Assembly (NCBI RefSeq): GCF_001050375.1
Contig: NZ_KQ130488.1
Location: forward strand, 124,001-188,000
Direction: 5' to 3'
Length of the DNA stretch: 64,000 nucleotides
Source of the DNA: Catenovulum maritimum
Lineage (GTDB): Bacteria; Pseudomonadota; Gammaproteobacteria; Enterobacterales; Alteromonadaceae
Shown: positions 29,766-38,123 of the stretch, piece after piece
Position numbering within the stretch: the first letter of the stretch is position 1
How the letters are laid out: every line of letters begins with the position of its first letter
Made by a program: the position numbers and the translations under genes
The notes under the pieces: model-generated
Told to the model about the DNA's origin: nothing
Databases searched by the model: none
Seen by the model: the letters and a program-made list of their open reading frames with translations, nothing else

Positions 29766-30461
29766 ATGAGAACCATTATTGTCTATACATTGAGCATTTT
29801 TGTGTTTTTAGCTATATCAAACGCAGCCAATGCAACAAAATATAGTAAACAAGCAGTTGAGAGCTTAGCTGAAGAACATGCCCTGTCTGTTTACCCCCAT
29901 CATCCAGATGAAAATATCTCAGCGCAAGCCTCTCCCATAGATACAAGGTTAAATTTAAAACCTTGTGATTCTGAGTTAAATGCAGAAACACCGAATTTAA
30001 ATCGCTTCTCTAAAAACTTGACGGTCAGGGTAAAGTGCGAAGACAGCACTCCTTGGACCCTATATATACCAGTCCAAATCAAGATATTGACACCTGTTTT
30101 AGTCGCAAACCAGTATTTGAATCAAGGAGACATTCTAACCAATTCGAATACGGATATTGTTATGATCGAAAAAAATCGCTCAAGGAATGGTTTTATAGCC
30201 GATAAAAAAGGTATTACTGGTGCGAAAACTAAGAAGCAAATTAGGCCAGGAGAAGCTATAATAAACAAGAATGTCTGCTTTGTTTGCGAAGGCGAAGTTG
30301 TTACCGTTATTGCTAACACTTCAGGTCTATCTGTTAAAGCAGCAGGTATTGCACTTACAGACGGTAGTTTTGGCGAAACTGTGAGAGTCAAAAATAAAAG
30401 CTCAGGTCGAATCATTCACGGTAGAGTGAGCTCTGTAGGTGAAATAAAAATTAATTTATAA
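29766..30461 (+). CDS. flgA: Flagellar P-ring assembly chaperone FlgA
   Basis: Product of 231 residues. A signal peptide (about 1-24, MRTIIVYTLSIFVFLAISNA) sends it to the periplasm. The C-terminal SAF-like part is visible as ANQYLNQGDILTNSNTDIVM and RPGEAIINKNVC, ending in GRVSSVGEIKI. FlgA helps FlgI polymerise into the P ring. AGGAG lies before the ATG. It starts the flgA-flgM-flgN run, divergent from cheV, the usual gammaproteobacterial order. Confidence 0.95.
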   Translation: MRTIIVYTLSIFVFLAISNAANATKYSKQAVESLAEEHALSVYPHHPDENISAQASPIDTRLNLKPCDSELNAETPNLNRFSKNLTVRVKCEDSTPWTLYIPVQIKILTPVLVANQYLNQGDILTNSNTDIVMIEKNRSRNGFIADKKGITGAKTKKQIRPGEAIINKNVCFVCEGEVVTVIANTSGLSVKAAGIALTDGSFGETVRVKNKSSGRIIHGRVSSVGEIKINL

Positions 30462-30480
30462 AATTAGTACCAAAATTAAT

Positions 30481-30507
30481 TAAAGAAATAAAAGAAATTA
30501 CCGATAT
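30481..30507 (+). promoter_or_regulatory. Sigma-28 (FliA) promoter of flgMN
   Basis: TAAAGAAA, 11 bases, ACCGATAT (30481-30507) matches the FliA consensus TAAAGTTT-N11-GCCGATAA with exact spacing. It lies 38 bp before the flgM ATG. FliA control of its own anti-sigma gene is established in other species. Confidence 0.7.
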
Positions 30508-30544
30508 AATAGATGAGGTAATAAAAAGTGGTAAGGGTTAAATT

Positions 30545-30868
30545 ATGGCTATTAATATCAACAATCTGAACAATCAGGTTGGAAATACAGCCGCAGATGC
30601 ACAAAAAACGGCACAAAATCAGCAGACTGCGAACCAAAGTGCGCAGAATGCTCAGCAAACTAGTGCGCCGAGACAAGACTCTGTTTCTTTGACGCAGACT
30701 GCGCAAAACTTAAATAACTTAACAAAAAAAGCTTCTAACGCTTCTGGTTTTGATCAAGAGAAAGTCGACAAAATCAAGAAAGCGATTGAATCTGGTGAGT
30801 ATAAAGTTAATTCTGAAAAATTAGCAGCAAACATTATTGCTAGCGAAGGCAAAATTTTCGGCTTATAA
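30545..30868 (+). CDS. flgM: Anti-sigma-28 factor FlgM
   Basis: Product of 107 residues. The N-terminal half is a low-complexity Gln/Asn/Ala stretch (about 15-50). The C-terminal helices that bind FliA are visible: QDSVSLTQTAQNLNNL, DQEKVDKIKKAIESGEYKV and NSEKLAANIIASE. FlgM holds FliA inactive until it is exported through the finished hook. The partner fliA is encoded at 43.5-44.2 kb. Coupled to flgN, 3 bp downstream. Confidence 0.95.
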   Translation: MAININNLNNQVGNTAADAQKTAQNQQTANQSAQNAQQTSAPRQDSVSLTQTAQNLNNLTKKASNASGFDQEKVDKIKKAIESGEYKVNSEKLAANIIASEGKIFGL

Positions 30869-30871
30869 ACA

Positions 30872-31294
30872 ATGAACCAAGCAAATGAGTTACTCGACCA
30901 ACAAGCAGAGCAACTAACAAGTTTAGGTGACTTGTTGCAAGCCGAATTAGATGCCTATAAACAAAGAAACACTGATAAAATTTTAGATACTGCAGAAGCT
31001 AAACAAGCTTTGTTAATCAAAATTCAGGCATTAGATCAAAGTATCGCTCAACTAGAAAACCTAGATGAACTAAAACAAAGCGAGTCATTTCAAGCTAGTG
31101 TCGACGCCATTAATCACCAACTAAAAGAAATTAAAGTTCAAAGTGCAATAAACGAAAGAGTCATTCGCACGAGCCTTAATAATGTTACTAGACTAAAACA
31201 GTCTATTTTATCTTTAAAAAATGCCGATTCAATGACTTATGACAAGCAAGGACAGGCTAAAACTCAAACGCTTGGCAAAGGCATCAAAGCTTAG
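30872..31294 (+). CDS. flgN: Flagellar export chaperone FlgN
   Basis: Product of 140 residues, all helical by appearance. It shows the FlgN pattern LLQAELDAYKQRNTDKILDTAE near the N terminus (shortened: LQAELDAYKQRN) and a Gln/Lys-rich tail. It escorts the hook-filament junction proteins FlgK and FlgL, which are not in this window. It starts 3 bp after flgM with a poor Shine-Dalgarno, implying reinitiation. Confidence 0.92.
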   Translation: MNQANELLDQQAEQLTSLGDLLQAELDAYKQRNTDKILDTAEAKQALLIKIQALDQSIAQLENLDELKQSESFQASVDAINHQLKEIKVQSAINERVIRTSLNNVTRLKQSILSLKNADSMTYDKQGQAKTQTLGKGIKA

Positions 31295-31308
31295 TATCTC
31301 GAAAAGCG

Positions 31309-31758
31309 CTAAGCTGACTTTAAGTTAAACCCTCTTTCATTTTCATTTAACTTAAAACAAAATAACACCTTGTCAGCTTGTCCCCCTCTGCCATTTTTAT
31401 CTAACCAATATTTTCCTGACGCTATAGGAAAATTAAAATGCCTTTGATAATAACTCAATTCACTTGCTGGTAAACGCCTGCCATTTAACCATGTATCACC
31501 CTCTAAGCATGAAATATCCTCAGGTAAACATGTCGATATTAACTCTGCAGCAATAACACCACTTGCTCCACGGTTTTGCTCACCCCAGAGCCCTGACTTG
31601 CTATCGTACCAGTATCGACCGGATTGAATATCATAGCCAAGCTGCATCTCAATTGCGTCAATCTCAGAATCTGAAAGTACTTGGTTGTTAATGATGACTT
31701 CTTTCGCGACCGAGACTTGTGTAAATATAAACATAAAGAAAAAAAATAATTTAGCCAT
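31309..31758 (-). CDS. Small secreted protein with duplicated Tyr-Trp motif, unrecognised
   Basis: Product of 149 residues from ATG 31758, chosen for the GAGG six bases upstream and a clean signal peptide (MAKLFFFFMFIFTQVSVA, cut about residue 18). A start at 31809 would bury the signal. After it, two similar units are seen: LSDSEIDAIEMQLGYDIQSG followed by RYWYDSKSGLWGEQN, and LPASELSYYQRHFNFPIASG followed by KYWLDKNGRGG. Between them are two cysteines (STCLPEDISCLEG), which may form a disulfide. No known domain was recognised. It is convergent with flgN (14 bp apart). A good sigma-70 promoter lies upstream, so it need not be flagellar. Confidence 0.75.
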   Translation of the reverse strand: MAKLFFFFMFIFTQVSVAKEVIINNQVLSDSEIDAIEMQLGYDIQSGRYWYDSKSGLWGEQNRGASGVIAAELISTCLPEDISCLEGDTWLNGRRLPASELSYYQRHFNFPIASGKYWLDKNGRGGQADKVLFCFKLNENERGFNLKSA

Positions 31759-31791
31759 TGAATACCTCGACAAATAGCAGGCTTTAACTAG

Positions 31792-31820
31792 GTTATAACT
31801 AAAGCTCACTTTTTAATCAA
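31792..31820 (-). promoter_or_regulatory. Sigma-70 promoter of the duplicated-motif secreted protein
   Basis: Read leftward: TTGATT (31820-31815), a 17-base spacer and TATAAC (31797-31792). Position is 34 bp upstream of the chosen ATG. Confidence 0.55.
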
Positions 31821-31936
31821 TTATTCATTAGGATGATTTTTTACTATCAACACAACAAAAAGTTATGAGAACAAACATAATTCATCGTCTAAACTAAAAA
31901 TTATGACTATTTAAAGCACTGAATTAGGCTAAATAA

Positions 31937-32287
31937 ATGATCCGACATTGTATTCTCAGCATACTCATTGTGACACTACTTGGCTGTGGACCAAAACCTT
32001 GGGACGAACCTGAATTGCATGAAGCTGCAATTAGAGGCGATATAGAAAAAGTACAACGAATATTAAAACAAGGAGTTGATGTAGATAGTTTGAATAGCCA
32101 AGGGGCTACGGCTTTACACTGGGCTGCGTTTAAGGGACAAAAAGGTGTTGCGAAACTATTAATTGAGCAAGGTGCAGATGTGAATGCAAAAACAACCAAA
32201 GGCTCTACGCCCCTGCGTTTAGCAACAACGCATAAACAAACAGAAGTTATTAGTTTTCTTAAATCAAAGGGAGCGACTCTTGATTAA
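31937..32287 (+). CDS. Ankyrin-repeat lipoprotein
   Basis: Product of 116 residues. Lipoprotein signal with lipobox LLGC (Cys17). Then about three ankyrin repeats: ELHEAAIRGDIEKVQRILKQG, GATALHWAAFKGQKGVAKLL and GSTPLRLATTHKQTEVISFL (the first is quoted without its flanks and in shortened form elsewhere). Ankyrin units bind proteins; the partner is unknown. It is a single gene with AGG about nine bases before the ATG. Confidence 0.88.
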   Translation: MIRHCILSILIVTLLGCGPKPWDEPELHEAAIRGDIEKVQRILKQGVDVDSLNSQGATALHWAAFKGQKGVAKLLIEQGADVNAKTTKGSTPLRLATTHKQTEVISFLKSKGATLD

Positions 32288-32295
32288 AAGAGCAC

Positions 32296-32325
32296 TGTAG
32301 CTGATGTTATAACCCATCAGCTACA
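32296..32325. terminator. 11-bp perfect inverted repeat between convergent genes
   Basis: TGTAGCTGATG (32296-32306) pairs exactly with CATCAGCTACA (32315-32325) over an 8-base loop, between the ankyrin and DUF4250 stops. No T run is present. It may serve both transcripts. Confidence 0.5.
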
Positions 32326-32341
32326 ACCCCTAATTGATTCA

Positions 32342-32539
32342 CTACAAATCCGGACTAAATTGATTTATCCCCTCTTCATAATGAAAGCCTATTTGAGCCA
32401 GCTTATCTTCAATTTCCGTTTCATCAACTTCCATAACTGTCGCTAACACATGCAGATCATGGCAATCATGCCTAAGTTGATCATTCACAATACCGAGTAA
32501 AATATTTGGATCCATAAAAACTGCTTTATGTAAGTCCAT
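32342..32539 (-). CDS. DUF4250 domain protein
   Basis: Product of 65 residues, covering the whole domain: FMDPNILLGIVNDQLRHDC, then VDETEIEDKLAQIGFHYEEG and NQF near the end. GGGAG lies six bases before the ATG. The family is small and of unknown function; the helix pattern in the middle resembles a helix-turn-helix. It stands alone between convergent and divergent neighbours. Confidence 0.85.
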   Translation of the reverse strand: MDLHKAVFMDPNILLGIVNDQLRHDCHDLHVLATVMEVDETEIEDKLAQIGFHYEEGINQFSPDL

Positions 32540-32751
32540 CTTGGTCTCCCATAAAAAAATTAACCTAACTGCAACCGATCAAATTCTAGTCTGTATTTTC
32601 AAACTTGCATCACATTTTCTCACTCACTATTTTTAGCATTTGATATTTTGTAAATTAAACAAAACACTATTAAGATGAACTTAGAACCAGCTAAAAATTA
32701 GCTAGTATTTTATTAGTTTCAATAGCAAGCTTTGATTATAAGGAATTCACC

Positions 32752-33723
32752 ATGCAAAGACTGACCCCCAGATTAAGAAAGGACGGCGTTGACTTAGAGC
32801 TGATCATGCTAATAAGGACAATATTAGCAGCCAGTAAAGAGATAGCTTTCCGAGTGAACCAAGGAGCGCTATCAGGCATTTTAGGTTCAACCCTTGACGA
32901 AAATATTCAGGGAGAAACTCAAAAAAAGCTAGACGTAGTTGCTAACCAGCTCATCAAAGATATGCTACTAGATAATGAACAAGTTAGAGCTCTAGCTTCC
33001 GAGGAGGAAGATACCATAGTAGCAGGGACTGAGAATGCACCTTATATAGTTGCTTTTGACCCTTTAGATGGGTCTTCCAACATTGATATCAATGGCTCTA
33101 TTGGAACGATCTTCACTATTTACAATGCCCGAAACGATGTACCAAATGACAGCCCTGAACAATTTCATCAAAGAGGAAAGTATCAAGTATGCGCAGGCTA
33201 TGTTCTATATGGTCCAGCTACCATGCTAGTACTTTCTACAGGGGGCCCAACCCGCTGTTATACCCTAGATGCCACTCATGGAGGCTATTTGTTAACGACT
33301 GAGGCTTTAGATATTCCATCCGAAACTCAAGAATATGCAATCAATGGCGCTAATCAAAGATTTTGGCACACCGAAATTAAACAATATATAGCAGACCTAA
33401 TCCAAGGAGAAGAAGGCATACGAGGTAAGCGATTTAATATGCGTTGGAACGCGGCTATGGTAGGGGATGTGCATAGAATACTGACTAGAGGGGGTATTTT
33501 TTGTTATCCCTCAGATACTAAAGATCCAAATCAACCTGCCAAATTAAGATTGCTTTACGAAGCGAACCCACTCGCTATGTTAGTGGAAAATGCAAATGGT
33601 AAAGCTTGTACGGAAACTGGTGATATTTTAGATATTCTGCCACATGATATTCACCAAAGAGTCCCAGTAATTATGGGTTCGAGAAATGAAGTTGAAACCT
33701 GCCTGAATTACTACAAGCAATAA
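32752..33723 (+). CDS. fbp: Fructose-1,6-bisphosphatase class 1
   Basis: Product of 323 residues. It hydrolyses fructose 1,6-bisphosphate in gluconeogenesis. Metal and phosphate motifs are intact: SEEEDTI and FDPLDGSSNIDINGSIGTIF; later KRFNMRWNAAMVGDVHR and YEANPLAMLVENANGKA. AAGGAATT precedes the ATG. It is monocistronic, followed by a hairpin. Some enterobacterial regulatory residues cannot be judged by eye. Confidence 0.97.
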   Translation: MQRLTPRLRKDGVDLELIMLIRTILAASKEIAFRVNQGALSGILGSTLDENIQGETQKKLDVVANQLIKDMLLDNEQVRALASEEEDTIVAGTENAPYIVAFDPLDGSSNIDINGSIGTIFTIYNARNDVPNDSPEQFHQRGKYQVCAGYVLYGPATMLVLSTGGPTRCYTLDATHGGYLLTTEALDIPSETQEYAINGANQRFWHTEIKQYIADLIQGEEGIRGKRFNMRWNAAMVGDVHRILTRGGIFCYPSDTKDPNQPAKLRLLYEANPLAMLVENANGKACTETGDILDILPHDIHQRVPVIMGSRNEVETCLNYYKQ

Positions 33724-33744
33724 AATAGCCCTATATCAAGTGTT

Positions 33745-33776
33745 AGATTAACTCGTAATTTAATGCGAGTTAATCT
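33745..33776 (+). terminator. 11-bp perfect hairpin after fbp
   Basis: AGATTAACTCG (33745-33755) pairs exactly with CGAGTTAATCT (33766-33776), loop 10 bases, 22 bp after the fbp stop. There is no T run, so termination is inferred from position only. Confidence 0.5.
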
Positions 33777-33843
33777 GTATGTCCTAATTAATTTACGGCA
33801 TAATGTGGCATTAGATTTTTAAACAAAAGCAAACATTTGTTCT

Positions 33844-35247
33844 ATGGCACAAAATATTACTTGGCAAGCTAAAAAGCCCGCGCAATCTGTAGATGATATA
33901 AAAACGGCACCACATTCAGCAGAAGCAGAACAATCTGTTGTCGGTGGATTGTTATTAGACAATGAAGCATGGGACAGAGTTGCTGAAAGAGTTGTAGCTA
34001 AAGATTTTTATAATTTTGCTAATAAAAATATATTTGAGCACATGGCTAAATTGGTTGAAAACCATCAACCAATTGATTTAATTACCTTAAGTGAATCACT
34101 AGAGCAGGCTAAACTTTTAGATGATATTGGTGGCTTTGCTTACTTAGCAGAAATTGCAGATAACACACCAAGTGCAGCTAACATTACAGCTTATGCTGAT
34201 ATTGTTCGTGAAAAGGCTGTTATTCGAGAAATGATAGCCGTTGCAAATGAAATTGCTGAGGCTGGCTATGATACACAAGGGCGCACAAGTAATGAATTAC
34301 TCGACTTAGCTGAAAGTCGAGTTTTCCAAATCGCTGAACAAAGAACCAACGCCAATGAAGGTCCTCAAGATTTAAAACATATTTTAGCCTCAACGGTTAC
34401 GCGCATAGAAGAAGCCATGAAAAATGGTGCTTCTGGTGTAACCGGAGTCACAACGGGCTTTAACGATTTAAATGGTATGACAGCAGGTTTACAAGGCTCA
34501 GATTTAATCATTGTTGCTGCTAGGCCTTCAATGGGTAAAACCACATTTGCTATGAATTTATGTGAAAATGCCGCCATGTCGTTTGACAAAGCTGTACTGG
34601 TTTTCAGTTTAGAGATGCCTTCAGAACAAATTATGATGAGGATGTTGGCATCCCTAAGTCGAGTGGATCAAACTCGTATTCGTACCGGTCAACTCGAAGA
34701 TGAAGATTGGGCGAGAATTTCTTCTACCATGGCGATATTGGCAGAAAAAAACAATATTTTCATCGATGATTCATCAGGCTTAACGCCGACAGAAGTACGC
34801 TCTAGAGCACGCCGTGTGGCTCGAGACCATCCTAATGGGATTGGTTTAATCATGATAGATTACCTTCAATTAATGCAGGTTCCTGGATTATCTGAGAATA
34901 GAACATTAGAAATAGCAGAGATATCACGCTCTCTAAAAGCGTTAGCAAAAGAGCTCAATGTTCCTGTGGTAGCCTTATCTCAGCTTAATCGAAGCTTAGA
35001 ACAAAGAGCTGATAAACGACCTGTAAATTCAGATTTAAGGGAATCAGGATCGATTGAGCAAGATGCCGATTTGATCATGTTTATATATAGAGATGAGGTT
35101 TATCATCCTGAATCTGAACGTAAAGGCATTGCTGAAATTATTATCGGTAAGCAAAGGAATGGTCCAATTGGGCACGTAGACGTTGCATTCCAGGGCCAAT
35201 TCTCACGTTTCGATAATTTAGCAAGAACTGACTACCAAGGTTATTAA
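33844..35247 (+). CDS. dnaB: Replicative DNA helicase DnaB
   Basis: Product of 467 residues. N-terminal primase-binding domain (about 20-125; PHSAEAEQSVVGGLLLDN), linker, then the RecA-type motor: Walker A ARPSMGKTTFAMN, Walker B LIMIDYLQLM, ALSQLNRSLEQRADKRP and DLRESGSIEQDADLIMFIYR. It is the hexameric fork helicase. No intein is present. The start lacks a clear Shine-Dalgarno. The alr gene follows after 10 bp, a common gammaproteobacterial pair. Confidence 0.98.
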   Translation: MAQNITWQAKKPAQSVDDIKTAPHSAEAEQSVVGGLLLDNEAWDRVAERVVAKDFYNFANKNIFEHMAKLVENHQPIDLITLSESLEQAKLLDDIGGFAYLAEIADNTPSAANITAYADIVREKAVIREMIAVANEIAEAGYDTQGRTSNELLDLAESRVFQIAEQRTNANEGPQDLKHILASTVTRIEEAMKNGASGVTGVTTGFNDLNGMTAGLQGSDLIIVAARPSMGKTTFAMNLCENAAMSFDKAVLVFSLEMPSEQIMMRMLASLSRVDQTRIRTGQLEDEDWARISSTMAILAEKNNIFIDDSSGLTPTEVRSRARRVARDHPNGIGLIMIDYLQLMQVPGLSENRTLEIAEISRSLKALAKELNVPVVALSQLNRSLEQRADKRPVNSDLRESGSIEQDADLIMFIYRDEVYHPESERKGIAEIIIGKQRNGPIGHVDVAFQGQFSRFDNLARTDYQGY

Positions 35248-35257
35248 GCGATACTTT

Positions 35258-36343
35258 ATGAAAACCGCCGTTGCTGAAGTCAGCTTATCCGCGCTTAAAC
35301 ACAATTTATTGCAAGTCAAAAAATTGGCGAAAGACAGTAAAATCATGGCTGTTTGTAAAGCGAATGGTTATGGCCATGGCCTAATCAAAGTCGCTGAAGC
35401 TTTATCAGATGCAGATGCTTATGGTGTAGCTCGGATTGAAGAAGCGTTTAAATTAAGAGCTTCAGGTATTAGCAAAAGCATTTTGCTTTTAGAAGGTTTT
35501 TTTAGCGAAGAAGACATCCCTGTCTTATCAGTTAATAATTTTCAGACTGTCATCCATACTGAGCAACAATTAGCTCAGCTAGAGCAATCAAATTTGGATA
35601 TTCCAATAAAAGTTTGGCTTAAGATTGATACTGGCATGTCAAGACTAGGGATTTCTATCAATCAGGTGGAAGAATTCTTAGCACGTTTAAAAGCATGTCC
35701 TAATGTTTCAGATGACATTGTTGCTATGACACATCTAGCTTGTGCTGACGAGATCGACAATGAGTTTAATCATACTCAAATAGCTCGTTTTACTCGGTGC
35801 GTCAAAGCTCACAATTTATCCAAGACCTCTGTCTCTAACTCAGCAGCTGTTATCACAAATTTATTTTACAACTCGACTTGGGTACGCCCTGGGATTATGC
35901 TTTATGGTGTTTCGCCTATGCAAAATTCATCAGGCAGTGAGAATAATCTAATCCCAGCAATGACATTTAAAACTAAAATTATCTCCATCAAGTCAATTTT
36001 GACTGGCGATAAAGTTGGTTATAGTGGCACTTGGCAAGCAAAACAGGATACAAACCTAGCGGTTATTGCCGTTGGTTATGGTGATGGTTATCCACGTCAT
36101 GCTAAAAATGGTACGCCTGTCTGGTTAAATGGACGTGAGGTGCCTTTAGTTGGACGGGTTTCTATGGACATGATAACAGTTGATCTAGGTCCACATTCAC
36201 AAGATAAAATTGGCGATGAAGTTATTTTATGGGGTAATGAACTAGCAATAGAGAGAGTAGCCGCATGGTGCGATACTATCGCTTATGAATTACTTTGCCA
36301 ATTAACAACTCGGGTCGAATGGAAGTACATTAATACAGATTAG
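35258..36343 (+). CDS. alr: Alanine racemase
   Basis: Product of 361 residues. It is a PLP enzyme making D-alanine for peptidoglycan. PLP-lysine motif AVCKANGYGHG, Arg/His region WLKIDTGMSRLG, and catalytic Tyr in DKVGYSGTW are visible, as are AVGYGDGYPRH and GRVSMDMITVDLG. It follows dnaB by 10 bp. Its stop overlaps the stop of the DUF2802 gene on the other strand by 4 bp (TTAG). Confidence 0.97.
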   Translation: MKTAVAEVSLSALKHNLLQVKKLAKDSKIMAVCKANGYGHGLIKVAEALSDADAYGVARIEEAFKLRASGISKSILLLEGFFSEEDIPVLSVNNFQTVIHTEQQLAQLEQSNLDIPIKVWLKIDTGMSRLGISINQVEEFLARLKACPNVSDDIVAMTHLACADEIDNEFNHTQIARFTRCVKAHNLSKTSVSNSAAVITNLFYNSTWVRPGIMLYGVSPMQNSSGSENNLIPAMTFKTKIISIKSILTGDKVGYSGTWQAKQDTNLAVIAVGYGDGYPRHAKNGTPVWLNGREVPLVGRVSMDMITVDLGPHSQDKIGDEVILWGNELAIERVAAWCDTIAYELLCQLTTRVEWKYINTD

Positions 36344-36741
36344 CGTGTTTTACGTAAAGAAACTATCAGTTGAGCTTCGGCAGATGATATTTCACATTCA
36401 TGCATAATGTCTTCAATAGAAGCGCCCTTCTCTGCCATTTTAGATGCTCTATTATACAGCTTTGATTCCGGATCTTGTAACTCTAGCTCTTCTTGGCGAG
36501 AATCTAATTGAAGAATTGCTTGCTCCAATTGCTTTAACATCTTGCCCATTCCAATTGAGCTTGCATTTACTTCTGAAATTTCGTGTTTCAGAATTTTAAT
36601 CTCTCTTGAAAAGAAGTCTTGCTGATTTACTAGCTCAGTATTTTTAATCTTCTGCTTTTTTAAATTAAAAAAGACAACAGCCAACAAGATAAAGTTGGCT
36701 GTTATGGCAATACCGATAGAAATATAAACAATTTGGCTCAT
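36340..36741 (-). CDS. DUF2802 protein at the end of the chemotaxis operon
   Basis: Product of 133 residues. One membrane helix (about 3-24), a coiled coil (about 30-95), and a C-terminal helical domain KMAEKGASIEDIMHECEISSAEAQLIVSL that looks like a helix-turn-helix (shortened: ASIEDIMHECEISSAEAQL). DUF2802 genes follow cheW in Vibrio, Shewanella and Alteromonas operons. The role is unknown. Gap to cheW is 3 bp. It is the last gene of the 12-kb leftward transcript. Confidence 0.88.
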   Translation of the reverse strand: MSQIVYISIGIAITANFILLAVVFFNLKKQKIKNTELVNQQDFFSREIKILKHEISEVNASSIGMGKMLKQLEQAILQLDSRQEELELQDPESKLYNRASKMAEKGASIEDIMHECEISSAEAQLIVSLRKTR

Positions 36742-36744
36742 AAA

Positions 36745-37236
36745 TTAAAAAGTATTTAATTCATCCCATTCTTCATCGCTCAAAAGCTTATTCAAATCAA
36801 CAAGAATTAACAGCTCCGAGCCTCTGTTTGATACACCTTGGATAAAGCGAGCGCTTTCTTCAGTGCCAACATTAGGTGCGCTATCAATTTCAGAAGATTT
36901 TAAATATACAACTTCCGCAACGCTATCAACCAAAATACCAATAACTTGCTTTTCAGCTTCAATGATGACAATCCTAGAGTTATCTGTAACTTCTGCTGAC
37001 TCTAAACCAAAACGAGAACGTGTATCTATAACTGTAACGACATTGCCACGTAGGTTGATAATACCTAATACATAGTCAGGCGCGCCTGGTACAGGTGCAA
37101 TTTCGGTATAACGCAATACTTCTTGCACTTGCATTACATTAATACCATAAGTTTCTAAGTCTAAGTTAAAGGTTACCCATTGTAACACTTCGTTGTCTGC
37201 AGCTTCAGCCACGGCTTGTCTCTCTGCTGTACTCAT
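36745..37236 (-). CDS. cheW: Chemotaxis coupling protein CheW
   Basis: Product of 163 residues, a single CheW domain: VTFNLDLETYGINVMQVQEV, GIINLRGNVVTVIDTRSRFG and IIIEAEKQVIGILVDSVAEV are typical. It links chemoreceptors to CheA. AAGGGTG lies upstream of the ATG. The gene sits between parP and DUF2802, as in Vibrio. Confidence 0.96.
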   Translation of the reverse strand: MSTAERQAVAEAADNEVLQWVTFNLDLETYGINVMQVQEVLRYTEIAPVPGAPDYVLGIINLRGNVVTVIDTRSRFGLESAEVTDNSRIVIIEAEKQVIGILVDSVAEVVYLKSSEIDSAPNVGTEESARFIQGVSNRGSELLILVDLNKLLSDEEWDELNTF

Positions 37237-37256
37237 ATATTCACCCTTCTATCGGT

Positions 37257-38123
37257 TTAATTTTTATCTTGGCTATCTAGGCCTTGCTCTAATAAAAAAA
37301 TTAAATTGTCCACATCTAATAAAGCACACATTTTTTCTTTTACTAAACCAGCTAACCAAGGTCTTTTACCTTGATTAGCTCGCCATTTAATATCATTTTG
37401 GCTTAAAGTTACTGTGTTAATCAAGCTTTCACAAGCCAAACCCCAATTACTTTCGCCTAACATAATAAGATATTGATAATTTAGGGAATCCTCTAAATCT
37501 TTATCATACTTTTCGGGCATGACCCATAACGCACTATCAACCACATTTAACTTTTGTTCTCTATGAACCATTAAGCCCATATACCACTTAGGTTTACCAA
37601 AAAGAGGCGAAACCTCTGTCATATTGTGTATTCCACCTAATTCAGTTAATGGCACTGCAAGCGTTAATCCAGAAACTTGAAAAAACAAAGCCTGAAAATC
37701 ACCTTGTTGATAAGGTTTTTCTGTTGTTGGCAACTTAGGCGGTTGAACGCCATCTTGTTGAGCAGCCGTTCTTGTTTCGTCTCTAATAATTGTAGACGCT
37801 TTTTTTTCTGTTATGACTTCTTTTTTCGGCTCAACAACTGGCTCTGGTGTAACTTGCCTAAGTAAATTTTCGACTGGTTTTAAAACAGTCTCATCTGCAT
37901 AAGGTTTTTCTTGCTTAGTGAGATTTGATCTGTGGCTAAGTTGAGCTTTTGGTTGGGCTTGCTGCTCATTTACGTCCACTTCTAATTTAGTTTTATTAGA
38001 TGGTGCTTTTTCTTGCTCTTTTTCGCATTCCGCTGCTGGCGGCAAAACATCTTCAGCTTCGGTCAATAAAGCCAATAAATACTCTTCCATTACTTCTTCG
38101 TTGGCGAAAGTATTTTTACTCAT
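37257..38123 (-). CDS. parP: ParP-like CheW-domain protein, polar chemotaxis array factor
   Basis: Product of 288 residues. The N-terminal two fifths is low-complexity (Glu, Lys, Pro, Gln). The C-terminal part (about 140-285) is a divergent CheW domain: LFFQVSGLTLAVPLTELGGI, MGLMVHREQKLNVVDSALWV and ALLDVDNLIFLLEQG. In Vibrio, ParP has this layout and gene position; it keeps CheA in arrays at the pole and works with ParC. Its ATG directly abuts the parC stop. The name is inferred from architecture and synteny. Confidence 0.85.
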   Translation of the reverse strand: MSKNTFANEEVMEEYLLALLTEAEDVLPPAAECEKEQEKAPSNKTKLEVDVNEQQAQPKAQLSHRSNLTKQEKPYADETVLKPVENLLRQVTPEPVVEPKKEVITEKKASTIIRDETRTAAQQDGVQPPKLPTTEKPYQQGDFQALFFQVSGLTLAVPLTELGGIHNMTEVSPLFGKPKWYMGLMVHREQKLNVVDSALWVMPEKYDKDLEDSLNYQYLIMLGESNWGLACESLINTVTLSQNDIKWRANQGKRPWLAGLVKEKMCALLDVDNLIFLLEQGLDSQDKN

